From Clostridia bacterium (lineage in GTDB: Bacteria > Bacillota > Clostridia > Oscillospirales > CAG-272): a stretch of 5,714 nt of DNA. How positions within the stretch are numbered: the stretch's first letter is position 1; every line of letters starts with the position of its first letter. A program made the translations under genes and the position numbers. The stretch lies in NCBI GenBank assembly GCA_900768535.1, contig CAAGDE010000109.1:1-5714 (forward strand), read 5' to 3'. This document shows, in pieces, positions 1 to 5,596 of the stretch. The notes under the pieces were generated by a model. The model saw nothing but the letters and a program-made list of their open reading frames with translations, was not told where the DNA came from and made no database searches.

Positions 1-97
1 AAAAGTCCCAAGAATTCCAAAGCTTCACCGCAAAGGGCACCCGAAAACGCAGTACGTGTCGCCACGTACCACCTCACGGGTGCCCTTTGCGGTGAAG
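1..97. repeat. Head-to-head inverted repeat at left edge (two opposed repeat tails)
   Basis: Positions 23-43 and 77-97 form a perfect 21-base inverted repeat. Between them sits a second, inner hairpin with a 7-base stem, GTACGTG (52-58) and CACGTAC (63-69), around the loop TCGC. The 77-97 arm is the distal tail of the repeat that follows the methyltransferase gene. The 23-43 arm, with its flank TTCCAAAG, resembles the same tail in the opposite direction, so an unseen plus-strand gene to the left probably ends with its own copy. The layout suits a bidirectional 3'-end or termination structure between convergent genes; this function is inferred. Confidence 0.75.
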
Positions 98-172
98 TTC
101 TTGGAGTCCTTAGAACCTTCTCCGAAAGAAGGTTCTAAGCGGGGTTTGGGGCGGCGCCCCAAGGTCTTCCCC
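77..172 (-). repeat. Two-hairpin gene-3'-end repeat, left copy
   Basis: Read on the minus strand, this begins GGGGAAGACC four bases after the TGA stop of the methyltransferase gene. It contains hairpin 1 (TTGGGGC/GCCCCAA, 146-152 with 156-162, three-base loop), then CCCCGC, then hairpin 2 (13-base stem, 109-121 with 127-139, five-base loop), then a tail to 77. It aligns almost without gaps to 5597-5694 on the plus strand. Hairpin 2 differs in sequence between copies but keeps pairing. No clear T-tract follows, so a classical intrinsic terminator is uncertain. Placement after a stop codon suggests a role in 3'-end formation or mRNA stability. Confidence 0.85.
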
Positions 173-176
173 TCCC

Positions 177-1277
177 TCACCGCACAACCAGTTCAAGGTC
201 CCAGGCGGGGAGACCGGGGGTGCGGCGGAGGCGGAAATCGCGGTAGAACGGGAAGCGGGCGCGGATCAGCAGGGGGAGGGCGAACAGGTCCTCACAGCGA
301 TGGTAGACCGACACCGCGAGGGTGGGGGCATCCGCAGTGATGTGCCGGGCAAGTCCGGCGAGGGCACGTGCTTCCGCGCCTTCGACATCGAATTTGATGT
401 AGTCCGCGTGCGCCGCACCGAGGATGTCGTCACCGGTACGACCGGGGATTTCCACCGTGCGGGCGGCGGGAGATGCCGGGCAGTCCAGCGTTGCACCGCG
501 GTTGCCGGTTGATGTGAAGGTGAGCGGTTCGGTGCGATCCCATGCCGCCGCGCGGACGGGGATGACCGCCGTGCGCGTTTCCGCCGCCGCGTAAGCCGTC
601 AGCTTGCGGAACGTCCGCGCGTCCGGCTCGACCGCAAAAATCCGCTCCGGTGTTGCGCCGGCATCCAGCAGTTCCCGCACGGTGTCGCCCGTGTACGCGC
701 CGAGATCCAGCGCGGTGCGGATCGTCTCCGGACGGATATCCGCGCGCAGCACCTGCGTCCGGTCGCTGACGGCATCGAAGAGAAAGCCCGCCTCGCCGGT
801 CAGCTTGGCGGCAACGGTCAGGTCGAAAATCCGCCGCGATTCGTCATCGGCAAGGAGCGCCCGCGCCGCCAGCAGCTCCGGAAGGTGCCGGCGGACGAAG
901 TCGGCATCGAACAGACCGTCCCCGAACGCCGGGACATCCGGCACCAGCAGCTCCGTCTCGTCCATGAGTGCGCGCACGGCATCCAGCACCTCCGGGCGCG
1001 CGGAGCCGAACGCCAGCAGAACCGTCAGGTGCGCCCGCCCGCAGCGGTCGAAAATCGCCTGCCGGCTCTCCACGGTCATGCCCTGATAGAGCTTTCCCTG
1101 CCGGAACCCGTCGCTGGCGAACACACCGCGCACGGGGATGCCTTTCTCGCGGCAGACCGCCAGGATTTTATCCGCGCCGTTGCCGGTTCCGTACAGCACC
1201 ACGGTGCGGTCCGTGCGCCGGAGACGCTCCCACAGGAGCCGGTCGGGCGTGCGGAGCAGCTCCTCCCAAATTGTCAT
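177..1277 (-). CDS. FkbM-family SAM-dependent methyltransferase with N-terminal Rossmann-like domain
   Basis: 366 residues. Residues 26-75 look like a nucleotide-binding Rossmann unit (VVLYGTGNGADK, glycine-rich, then GVFASD). This resembles the domain often found ahead of FkbM modules in surface-polysaccharide enzymes. Residues 187-366 form the methyltransferase: SAM motif I ALDLGAYTGDT (189-199), the acidic motif FAVEPD (214-219), and the FkbM signature YIKFDVEGAEARAL (293-306). The family methylates oxygen atoms on sugars or secondary metabolites; the substrate here cannot be read from the sequence. The ATG lies in a TAATG overlap with the upstream HIT gene, so translation is probably coupled, with only a weak GGAAAG upstream. 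The TGA stop is four bases from a structured repeat. The family call is firm; a role in glycan decoration is a guess. Confidence 0.9.
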   Translation of the reverse strand: MTIWEELLRTPDRLLWERLRRTDRTVVLYGTGNGADKILAVCREKGIPVRGVFASDGFRQGKLYQGMTVESRQAIFDRCGRAHLTVLLAFGSARPEVLDAVRALMDETELLVPDVPAFGDGLFDADFVRRHLPELLAARALLADDESRRIFDLTVAAKLTGEAGFLFDAVSDRTQVLRADIRPETIRTALDLGAYTGDTVRELLDAGATPERIFAVEPDARTFRKLTAYAAAETRTAVIPVRAAAWDRTEPLTFTSTGNRGATLDCPASPAARTVEIPGRTGDDILGAAHADYIKFDVEGAEARALAGLARHITADAPTLAVSVYHRCEDLFALPLLIRARFPFYRDFRLRRTPGLPAWDLELVVR

Positions 1278-1615
1278 TACGCCATGCTTTCCGGCAGCTT
1301 GCGACCGCCCAGCAGATGGAAGTGCAGATGCTTGACCGACTGGCAGGCGTCCTCGCCGCAGTTGGTGATGACGCGGTAGCCGTTTTTGAGCCCCTCCGCC
1401 GCCGCGATGCGCGGGATGACCTCAAAAATGTGCGCCACGTACGCGCTGTTCTCCGGGGTGACGCCGTCTGCCGAGGGGATGTGGAGCTTGGGGATGATCA
1501 GCACGTGCACCGGCGCCATCGGGTGGATGTCGCGGAACGCCAGCACCGTGTCGTCTTCGTAGACCTTGGTTGACGGGATGTCGCCGTCGCGGATTGCGCA
1601 GAATAAGCAGTTCAT
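1277..1615 (-). CDS. HIT family (Hint-like) nucleotide-binding hydrolase
   Basis: 112 residues, the normal length for bacterial histidine-triad proteins. The N-terminus, with CLFCAI (Cys3 and Cys6), GDIPSTKVYEDD and APVHVLIIPKLHI (34-46), matches the family core. The C-terminus has SVKHLHFHLLGG with the triad His96, His98 and His100; the family uses the last of these as nucleophile on purine nucleoside phosphoramidates. The CxxC suggests a structural zinc site, as in many relatives. These are small cytosolic dimers with a broad housekeeping role that is still poorly defined. The start is set by AAGGAGA at 1622-1628, six bases before the ATG. It is the first gene of a likely two-gene transcript with the FkbM gene. 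I found no convincing promoter upstream, where repeats begin. All key residues are intact. Confidence 0.95.
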   Translation of the reverse strand: MNCLFCAIRDGDIPSTKVYEDDTVLAFRDIHPMAPVHVLIIPKLHIPSADGVTPENSAYVAHIFEVIPRIAAAEGLKNGYRVITNCGEDACQSVKHLHFHLLGGRKLPESMA

Positions 1616-1621
1616 GTGGGT

Positions 1622-1628
1622 TCTCCTT
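1622..1628 (-). promoter_or_regulatory. Ribosome binding site of the HIT gene
   Basis: AAGGAGA on the minus strand, six bases from the ATG at 1615-1613. It decides the start of the HIT gene. Confidence 0.85.
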
Positions 1629-1666
1629 TTATTTGGATTGAATTTTGGGGAGCGGGGGTGGGGGAT

Positions 1667-1714
1667 GTGCGGGGCGTTGCGTGGTGCCTCTCAGCAATGG
1701 AGATCCCGCCTGCT
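1667..1714 (+). repeat. Short dispersed repeat, copy A
   Basis: Bases 1667-1696 match 2159-2188 directly at 25 of 30 positions. The next block, GGAGATCCCGCCTGCT (1699-1714), is instead the exact reverse complement of 2185-2200. Copies A and A' thus share a direct outer half and an inverted inner half, flanking the palindromic element at 1878-2115. Function unknown. Confidence 0.7.
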
Positions 1715-1877
1715 GGCGCCCCGCTTGGGGCGGGGTTCGACTGCGCGGCAATGGTTGGTGGGTGCGCGTGATTTTTGGCGGGTGGTGCCGCTATGACGAA
1801 GTCATTTGCTCTGAGATGACACGGTGGGGCGCCGGGGCGTGGTACCGAATATGTTTGGTTCAAATGTTAGCACCGCT

Positions 1878-2115
1878 CGCCCGCCCTCATCCGTCGCCTG
1901 CGGCGCCACCTTCCCCCTCGAAGGGGAAGGCTTCTGCGGTGGAACGATTTTTCTATGTTCTACCTCTTAACTTGCCTTCAAATTGATGCTGTCTCCTATG
2001 TTCTACCTCTTAACGTGCCTTCAAATCGGCGCTGTCTCTATATTTTACGGAACGACCGTGGCAGCCTTCCCCTTTGAGGGGGAAGGTGGCGCGAAGCGAC
2101 GGATGAGGGCGGGCG
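1878..2115. repeat. REP/BIME- or MITE-like element with inverted arms
   Basis: The arms 1878-1932 and 2063-2115 are inverted copies, including 20 perfectly matching bases (1878-1897 against 2096-2115). Each arm folds alone: CCTTCCCC with GGGGAAGG (1909-1916 with 1923-1930; 2065-2072 with 2079-2086), plus a small hairpin whose stem and loop differ between arms while pairing is kept (CGC-GAA-GCG on the right, CGCC-GCA-GGCG on the left read in reverse). Weaker similarity extends outward, for example TAGCACCG against TAGCGCCG. There is no transposase and no clear target-site duplication. I recall similar CCTTCCCC...GGGGAAGGTGGC palindromes as common in gut Clostridia, but could not check this. 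Confidence 0.8.
1953..2038 (+). repeat. Two tandem 43-base direct repeats
   Basis: Copies at 1953-1995 and 1996-2038 are identical at 39 of 43 positions, each starting CTATGTTCTACCTCTTAAC. A degenerate start of a third copy follows (TATATTTTAC at 2039-2048). They fill the core between the arms of the palindromic element and are more AT-rich than those arms. No coding or promoter role is apparent. Confidence 0.85.
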
Positions 2116-2158
2116 GACGGCGCTATTTTTGTTCCCTTTGGAAAGGCTTCTTTGGGCT

Positions 2159-2200
2159 GTGCGTGGCGTTATGTGGTGCCACTTAGCAGGCGGGATCTCC
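2159..2200 (+). repeat. Short dispersed repeat, copy A'
   Basis: Partner of 1667-1714: bases 2159-2188 are a direct match (25/30), and AGCAGGCGGGATCTCC (2185-2200) is a perfect 16-base inverted match to 1699-1714. It lies downstream of the tRNA terminator on the minus strand, outside the palindromic element. Confidence 0.7.
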
Positions 2201-2305
2201 GCTGTTTGAACGTAGCGCGTAACGCGCACCGCCTACAGGCGACGAATGAGAGAGAAACCGTCGGGCGCGGTTGTCTAATGTCCTGCCCCAACCCATCTGC
2301 GGAAC

Positions 2306-2343
2306 AAAAAAGATGACCCTACAGCGAAACTGTAGCGTCATCT
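2306..2343 (-). terminator. Rho-independent terminator of the tRNA-Arg gene
   Basis: On the minus strand, a 14-base stem (2330-2343 with 2311-2324, one internal C/C mismatch) closes a five-base loop. It is followed by a run of six T (2311-2306, partly inside the stem). It lies about 35 bases past the CCA end of the tRNA and points the same way. Confidence 0.9.
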
Positions 2344-2376
2344 GAAACCTCCCGCGCGGGGGCGCACCGGAAGGTT

Positions 2377-2453
2377 TGGCGCGGCGTAAGGGACTCGAAC
2401 CCCCGACCTTTTGGTTCGTAGCCAAACACTCTATCCAGCTGAGCTAACGCCGC
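2377..2453 (-). tRNA. tRNA-Arg (anticodon ACG), CCA encoded
   Basis: Full cloverleaf on the minus strand: acceptor GCGGCGT with ACGCCGC, D stem GCTC/GAGT with loop AGCTGGATA, anticodon stem TTTGG/CCAAA around loop CTACGAA (anticodon ACG), T stem GGGGG/CCCTT with loop TTCGAGT, discriminator G at 2380, and CCA at 2379-2377. In bacteria A34 of this tRNA is normally converted to inosine by TadA, so it reads CGU, CGC and CGA. It is a single-gene unit with its own promoter and terminator. Confidence 0.97.
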
Positions 2454-2460
2454 AAAGGTC

Positions 2461-2475
2461 GCCTGTCTTTCAGGC
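2461..2475 (-). other. Hairpin in the pre-tRNA leader
   Basis: GCCTG (2461-2465) pairs with CAGGC (2471-2475) around a five-base loop, between the tRNA promoter and the mature 5' end. It would lie in the leader removed by RNase P. Any functional role is unproven. Confidence 0.45.
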
Positions 2476-2483
2476 ACCCTTAT

Positions 2484-2512
2484 ATCATATCACAAAGCGG
2501 CGGATTTGTCAA
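2484..2512 (-). promoter_or_regulatory. Sigma-A promoter of tRNA-Arg
   Basis: On the minus strand, a perfect -35 TTGACA (2512-2507) is separated by 17 bases from -10 TATGAT (2489-2484). Upstream of the -35 lies a block of A and T runs (about 2521-2533) that could act as an UP element, as expected for a strongly expressed stable RNA. The start point would be near 2477, about 24 bases before the mature tRNA. Confidence 0.9.
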
Positions 2513-2635
2513 GAGCTTTGAAAAAAATTTTTTCGCTTTTTCCCGTTTTTTTGCCCTCCGCCGCGATCCGGTGCCCGGAAAAGGGAAAAAATCCGCTTTG
2601 TCATCGAATTGTGGAAAATATTTCTTTGAAATCTA

Positions 2636-2664
2636 TTGACAAAATATGATAAATGTGCTACAAT
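2636..2664 (+). promoter_or_regulatory. Sigma-A promoter (extended -10) of the membrane-protein gene
   Basis: A perfect -35 TTGACA (2636-2641), a 17-base spacer, and -10 TACAAT (2659-2664), preceded by TGC (2656-2658), which makes an extended -10. The start point is expected near 2671, giving a leader of about 55 bases. It diverges from the tRNA promoter, with about 120 AT-rich bases between the two -35 boxes. Confidence 0.9.
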
Positions 2665-2713
2665 ATCCATTGTGCGGCACGTGATCTGTACGCACGATTC
2701 TTTCATCATATAA

Positions 2714-2719
2714 AAGGAG
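2714..2719 (+). promoter_or_regulatory. Ribosome binding site of the membrane-protein gene
   Basis: AAGGAG six bases before the ATG at 2726. It decides this start over the next in-frame ATG at 2735. Confidence 0.9.
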
Positions 2720-2725
2720 ACTATC

Positions 2726-3589
2726 ATGAGCACAATGTCCGTTCTTCTGCCGCTACTGCTGCTTGCACTGGCGATCGGTTGGGGCTTCTTCATCGGCATG
2801 AAACGCACCCGCGCGCGGTTCTTCGTGGTTCTCGTGTGCCTGATCTTTGCCATTGCCGTCACCGCAGGACTCCGGTCCGTGACCTTTGCGGAGCTGAAGG
2901 ATCGGCTGGATCCCGTGATCGCGGGCAGCAACAGCGAAACCCTGCAGGACGCATGGGAGATGATTCTCGACTCCGACACCGTGCAGGAAGCCGCGCTTGC
3001 CGGCGGTACGGCGCTGGCGGCACCGCTGGTCTTTGCGGGCAGCTTTGTTGCCGCATCCGCGGTGACGTGGGTCATCTGCTACATCATCTTCATTATCGCA
3101 GCCATCTGCCGCGCCGCGTCCGGCAGACACCGCAGAAGAGCAAGACCCGCGCGTACCGTCATTTACGCTGCCCTGCAGTGGGCAATCACCCTGTTCGTGC
3201 TGATTACGCCGGTTGCGTGCTACCTCTCCTGCCTGCCCGACATGGTCGAGCTGGCGGCGGATACCGGCGCGCTGGAGGCGATGAATCTGACCGAGGCGGA
3301 AGCCCGCGAGGCGGCGGAGAACCTGAAATCCGACCCGCTGCTGAAGGTCTATAACGCGCTGGGCGGCAAGGCTGCCACCGAAAAGCTGACGTCCTTCGAG
3401 GTGAAGGGGGAAAAGACCACCGTCGGCAAGGAGGTCACGGCGCTGACGAAATTCGGCGGCAATCTGATTTCGCTGTCGAAAAAGGAAGTGAAAAACTACG
3501 GCACGGACGAGGCAGGGCTGATTGACAACATCAGCGAGAGCTTCGGCGAGTCGCTCCTGCTTCCGTCCCTGGGCGGCGAGGTCATCTAG
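2726..3589 (+). CDS. Four-helix membrane protein, N-terminal part up to in-frame amber (CvpA-like topology)
   Basis: 287 residues before a TAG. Four hydrophobic segments are visible at about 5-24, 31-49, 95-128 (long; may include a re-entrant part) and 143-166. Positive clusters KRTRAR (26-31) and RHRRRARPAR (134-143) lie after helices 1 and 3, and the acidic loop 55-90 lies between helices 2 and 3. By the positive-inside rule both ends are outside, so everything after residue 167 should be exported. Size and spacing of the membrane part recall CvpA-type proteins, but I see no diagnostic motif. The region 170-287 is charged and helical-looking. A consensus promoter and strong ribosome binding site precede it. 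The same frame continues past the TAG for 667 more codons, so this is most likely the first third of a 955-codon gene. Function unknown. Confidence 0.85.
   Translation: MSTMSVLLPLLLLALAIGWGFFIGMKRTRARFFVVLVCLIFAIAVTAGLRSVTFAELKDRLDPVIAGSNSETLQDAWEMILDSDTVQEAALAGGTALAAPLVFAGSFVAASAVTWVICYIIFIIAAICRAASGRHRRRARPARTVIYAALQWAITLFVLITPVACYLSCLPDMVELAADTGALEAMNLTEAEAREAAENLKSDPLLKVYNALGGKAATEKLTSFEVKGEKTTVGKEVTALTKFGGNLISLSKKEVKNYGTDEAGLIDNISESFGESLLLPSLGGEVI
3587..3589 (+). other. In-frame TAG (codon 288) splitting one long reading frame
   Basis: The codons on both sides (GAG GTC ATC TAG TAT GCC ACC) lie in one frame that is otherwise open from 2726 to 5593. One C-to-T change from CAG (Gln) would create it. 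The flanking parts are a membrane anchor and a domain with no signal peptide or helix of its own, which argues for one original protein. Candidate explanations are a nonsense mutation, a sequence error, readthrough, or UAG reassignment. Confidence 0.9.
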
Positions 3590-3625
3590 TATGCCACCGA
3601 TGCCTGGGAGAGAGGCGAGACCTTC

Positions 3626-5593
3626 ATGGGTGTGGCAAAGCCCGATCTGGAGAACGGTGAGACAACGAAGATGTTTGCCGATGCCTTCGACCGCATTGTC
3701 CGCACCTTCAAGTCCGATGCGCGCAACACGAAAAACCTGCGCGAGGACTTCTCCACCATCGCAGACCTGGTTGAAATCCTTGCCAAGGACGGTGTTTTCG
3801 GCGCCATGCAGGAAAGCACCACCGATGCGCTGATTGACAAGCTCAGCAACGGGTCCACCATCAAGGATATCGTGGATACGCTCCAGGGCAATACCCGCTT
3901 CTCCGGGCTGGTCACCGACATCACCAACATCGGAATGCGCTTCATCGCCGAGGCACTCCGACTGCCGGAAAACGCCGGGGAGATTTATAAAAACTTCACC
4001 ACCGACATCGCCGATGCCGTCAATGAAATCAAGACAAGCGGCAAGACCGCGGATGAGCTGGCGGATGAGATTGACCGTGCGCTGGATAACTCCGGCGTGG
4101 AGTTCACCACCGACAAGGAAGTGCTGAAGCTGTACGCCACCACGCTTCTGGAGGACTTCGAGGACGTGGACAACGTGACCCCGGAGGACATTGAGGACTT
4201 CTTCAAGGCGTTTGAAACCGTGAATCCCGCCGACATTCAGGCGGATGCGGGCACTTCGGACGGCGTGCTGCTCCTCGCCTCCCGCACCGGCGGCATCTAC
4301 AGCCGTCTGACCCCGGAGGAGCTGCGCAACAACACCATGGTCGGCATTACCAAGCAGTTCCTGGCGTACGTCCAGTCGCTGGCAAAGGCGGAGACCGACC
4401 CTGCCGTCTTTACCGAAAAGGCAAAGGCGGAGATGAACCGTCTGCTGAATCAGTCCGCCAAGTACCGCACCGGCGAGAAGGCGGACGCGCTCCGTCAGGA
4501 GCTGCTGGCAATCGCCGAGCGGATGAAGCCGGAGGCAGTGAAGGAGGATCTCGTTTCCAAGGCGTCCTCCATGAGCCGCCCGGAGACCCTGCCCAGCTCG
4601 CTGGTTACGCTGGACGATCTGCTCACGAGGCCGGAGGACAGTCAGGCGCCCCTGACCGATGCACAGAAGGAGAAGAACAGCAACGCCGTGCAGAAGGTCT
4701 TCGCCAAGGCAAATGAACTGAAGAATGCCCTGAGCGGCGACGGCACCGGTGACAGCCTCGGCGATCTGTCCGGCAAGGTCGGCAGCATCGGTGACGTGCT
4801 GGATAACCTCTCCGACCTGTCCTCTGTCGGCGGCGAGAAGACCGAAAAGCTCGCCAAGGCAGTCCTGCAGAGCGAGACGGTCCGGAAGTCCACGGGGCTT
4901 TCGACCAGAGAATCCAACGAGCTGATCGACCGCATGACCAAGGCGGACGAGAACGGCGAAAAGCCGAAGTTCTCCGAAACCTTCAGCAGTCTTTCCGACG
5001 GCGCCGCGGTCATTGCAAAGCTGAAGAACAACGAGACGGTCTCCGAGGAGGAGATTCATACCCTGCTGACAAACATGACCCCGCAGACGGCAAGCGCGCT
5101 GGAGCTGCTCATCACCGAGGAGCGACTGGACAGCATGGGCGTCAAGGGCGAGACCAACACCGCCGTGACCGCCGAGCTGATCCGGAATCTGCTCGCCGAG
5201 ATGGGCGACCGCAAGACCTACGCCGACACCTACAGCACCGAAACCGCCGGCGTCGCCAAGCTGTTTGATCTTGCCATGGCTGCCTCCCATCATAGCGGAA
5301 AGACCCACCTGCTCCGCCACGGCGATTCGGATAACGACAGCGTGCTCGGTACCGCCGATGAGGTCGTCGCCGCAATCCTCGATTCCCATATGGTCTGCCG
5401 CGCGGTCGACAATGCCGTGCACCAGGGCTCCGACCCCGCAAAGGTCAACCCGTTCGGCCTCAAAACCGCCGATCCCGCCAACGCCGATTACGCCGCCTGC
5501 AAAGACGCCATCGACCGCTACGCCGCCGCCCACCCCGACCTCAACCCCAACCACCTCCTCAGCATCTACGCCCTGTTCGGGATTGCTGCGTGA
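3626..5593 (+). CDS. Large charged, probably exported domain; C-terminal part of the amber-split membrane protein
   Basis: 655 residues from the first ATG after the TAG; the frame is actually open from 3590. I do not recognise the family. It is acidic, Asp/Glu/Lys/Thr/Ala-rich, helical-looking, and has no signal peptide or membrane segment, so as a separate product it would stay in the cytoplasm. Numbering from 2726, residues about 620-700 are a Gly/Ser/Asp-rich linker-like stretch. Residues 867-878 (DSDNDSVLGTAD) match an EF-hand or dockerin-type calcium loop (D-x-D-x-D, acidic residue at position 12), preceded by His855, His856, His861 and His865. Between residue 301 and the stop the only cysteines are Cys891 and Cys925, a possible disulfide. 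A purine-rich GGGAGAGAGG near 3606-3615 could allow weak reinitiation, about 10 bases from the ATG. The stop TGA abuts a structured repeat. Scaffold, adhesin or envelope roles are all guesses. Confidence 0.8.
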   Translation: MGVAKPDLENGETTKMFADAFDRIVRTFKSDARNTKNLREDFSTIADLVEILAKDGVFGAMQESTTDALIDKLSNGSTIKDIVDTLQGNTRFSGLVTDITNIGMRFIAEALRLPENAGEIYKNFTTDIADAVNEIKTSGKTADELADEIDRALDNSGVEFTTDKEVLKLYATTLLEDFEDVDNVTPEDIEDFFKAFETVNPADIQADAGTSDGVLLLASRTGGIYSRLTPEELRNNTMVGITKQFLAYVQSLAKAETDPAVFTEKAKAEMNRLLNQSAKYRTGEKADALRQELLAIAERMKPEAVKEDLVSKASSMSRPETLPSSLVTLDDLLTRPEDSQAPLTDAQKEKNSNAVQKVFAKANELKNALSGDGTGDSLGDLSGKVGSIGDVLDNLSDLSSVGGEKTEKLAKAVLQSETVRKSTGLSTRESNELIDRMTKADENGEKPKFSETFSSLSDGAAVIAKLKNNETVSEEEIHTLLTNMTPQTASALELLITEERLDSMGVKGETNTAVTAELIRNLLAEMGDRKTYADTYSTETAGVAKLFDLAMAASHHSGKTHLLRHGDSDNDSVLGTADEVVAAILDSHMVCRAVDNAVHQGSDPAKVNPFGLKTADPANADYAACKDAIDRYAAAHPDLNPNHLLSIYALFGIAA

Positions 5594-5596
5594 GAG

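Larger units (their letters stand above)
1616..2304. other. Repeat-rich intergenic region without a credible gene
   Basis: About 690 bases between the HIT start and the tRNA terminator. Short open frames occur on both strands, but they run through palindromes, lack good ribosome binding sites and have low-complexity translations. The region instead contains a short repeat pair (1667-1714 and 2159-2200), a C/G hairpin (CGCCCC at 1717-1722 with GGGGCG at 1727-1732), and an inverted-arm element (1878-2115). No promoter for the HIT operon was recognised here, though one must lie within or upstream of it. Confidence 0.7.

Noticed and set aside
1612..1986. Short open frames on both strands in the repeat region (83 and 113 codons)
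   Set aside because: No ribosome binding site, Pro/Ala or Gly/Trp-rich translations from palindromic DNA, and overlap with the HIT ribosome binding site.
1878..2115. CRISPR array or phage attachment site
   Set aside because: The direct repeats are immediately adjacent without spacers, and there is no integrase, no cas gene and no duplicated tRNA end.
2126..2310. Ten-base inverted pair TTTTTGTTCC / GGAACAAAAA as element ends
   Set aside because: Low complexity, and the right half overlaps the terminator T-tract; there is no supporting structure or duplication.
2183..2425. 80-codon minus-strand frame across the tRNA, its terminator and repeats
   Set aside because: It starts inside the tRNA-Arg gene and reads through the terminator hairpin and copy A'. 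This is a typical spurious call over RNA genes and repeats.
2672..2695. Leader hairpin GTGCG/CGCAC upstream of the membrane-protein gene as a riboswitch
   Set aside because: Only five pairs in a leader of about 55 bases, with no recognisable aptamer or terminator.
3579..3605. Possible stem-loop placing the TAG in its loop (AGG-CATC with GATG-CCT, one bulged T)
   Set aside because: Seven pairs with a bulge and a 12-base loop are expected by chance in GC-rich coding DNA. Nothing resembles a SECIS or known readthrough element.
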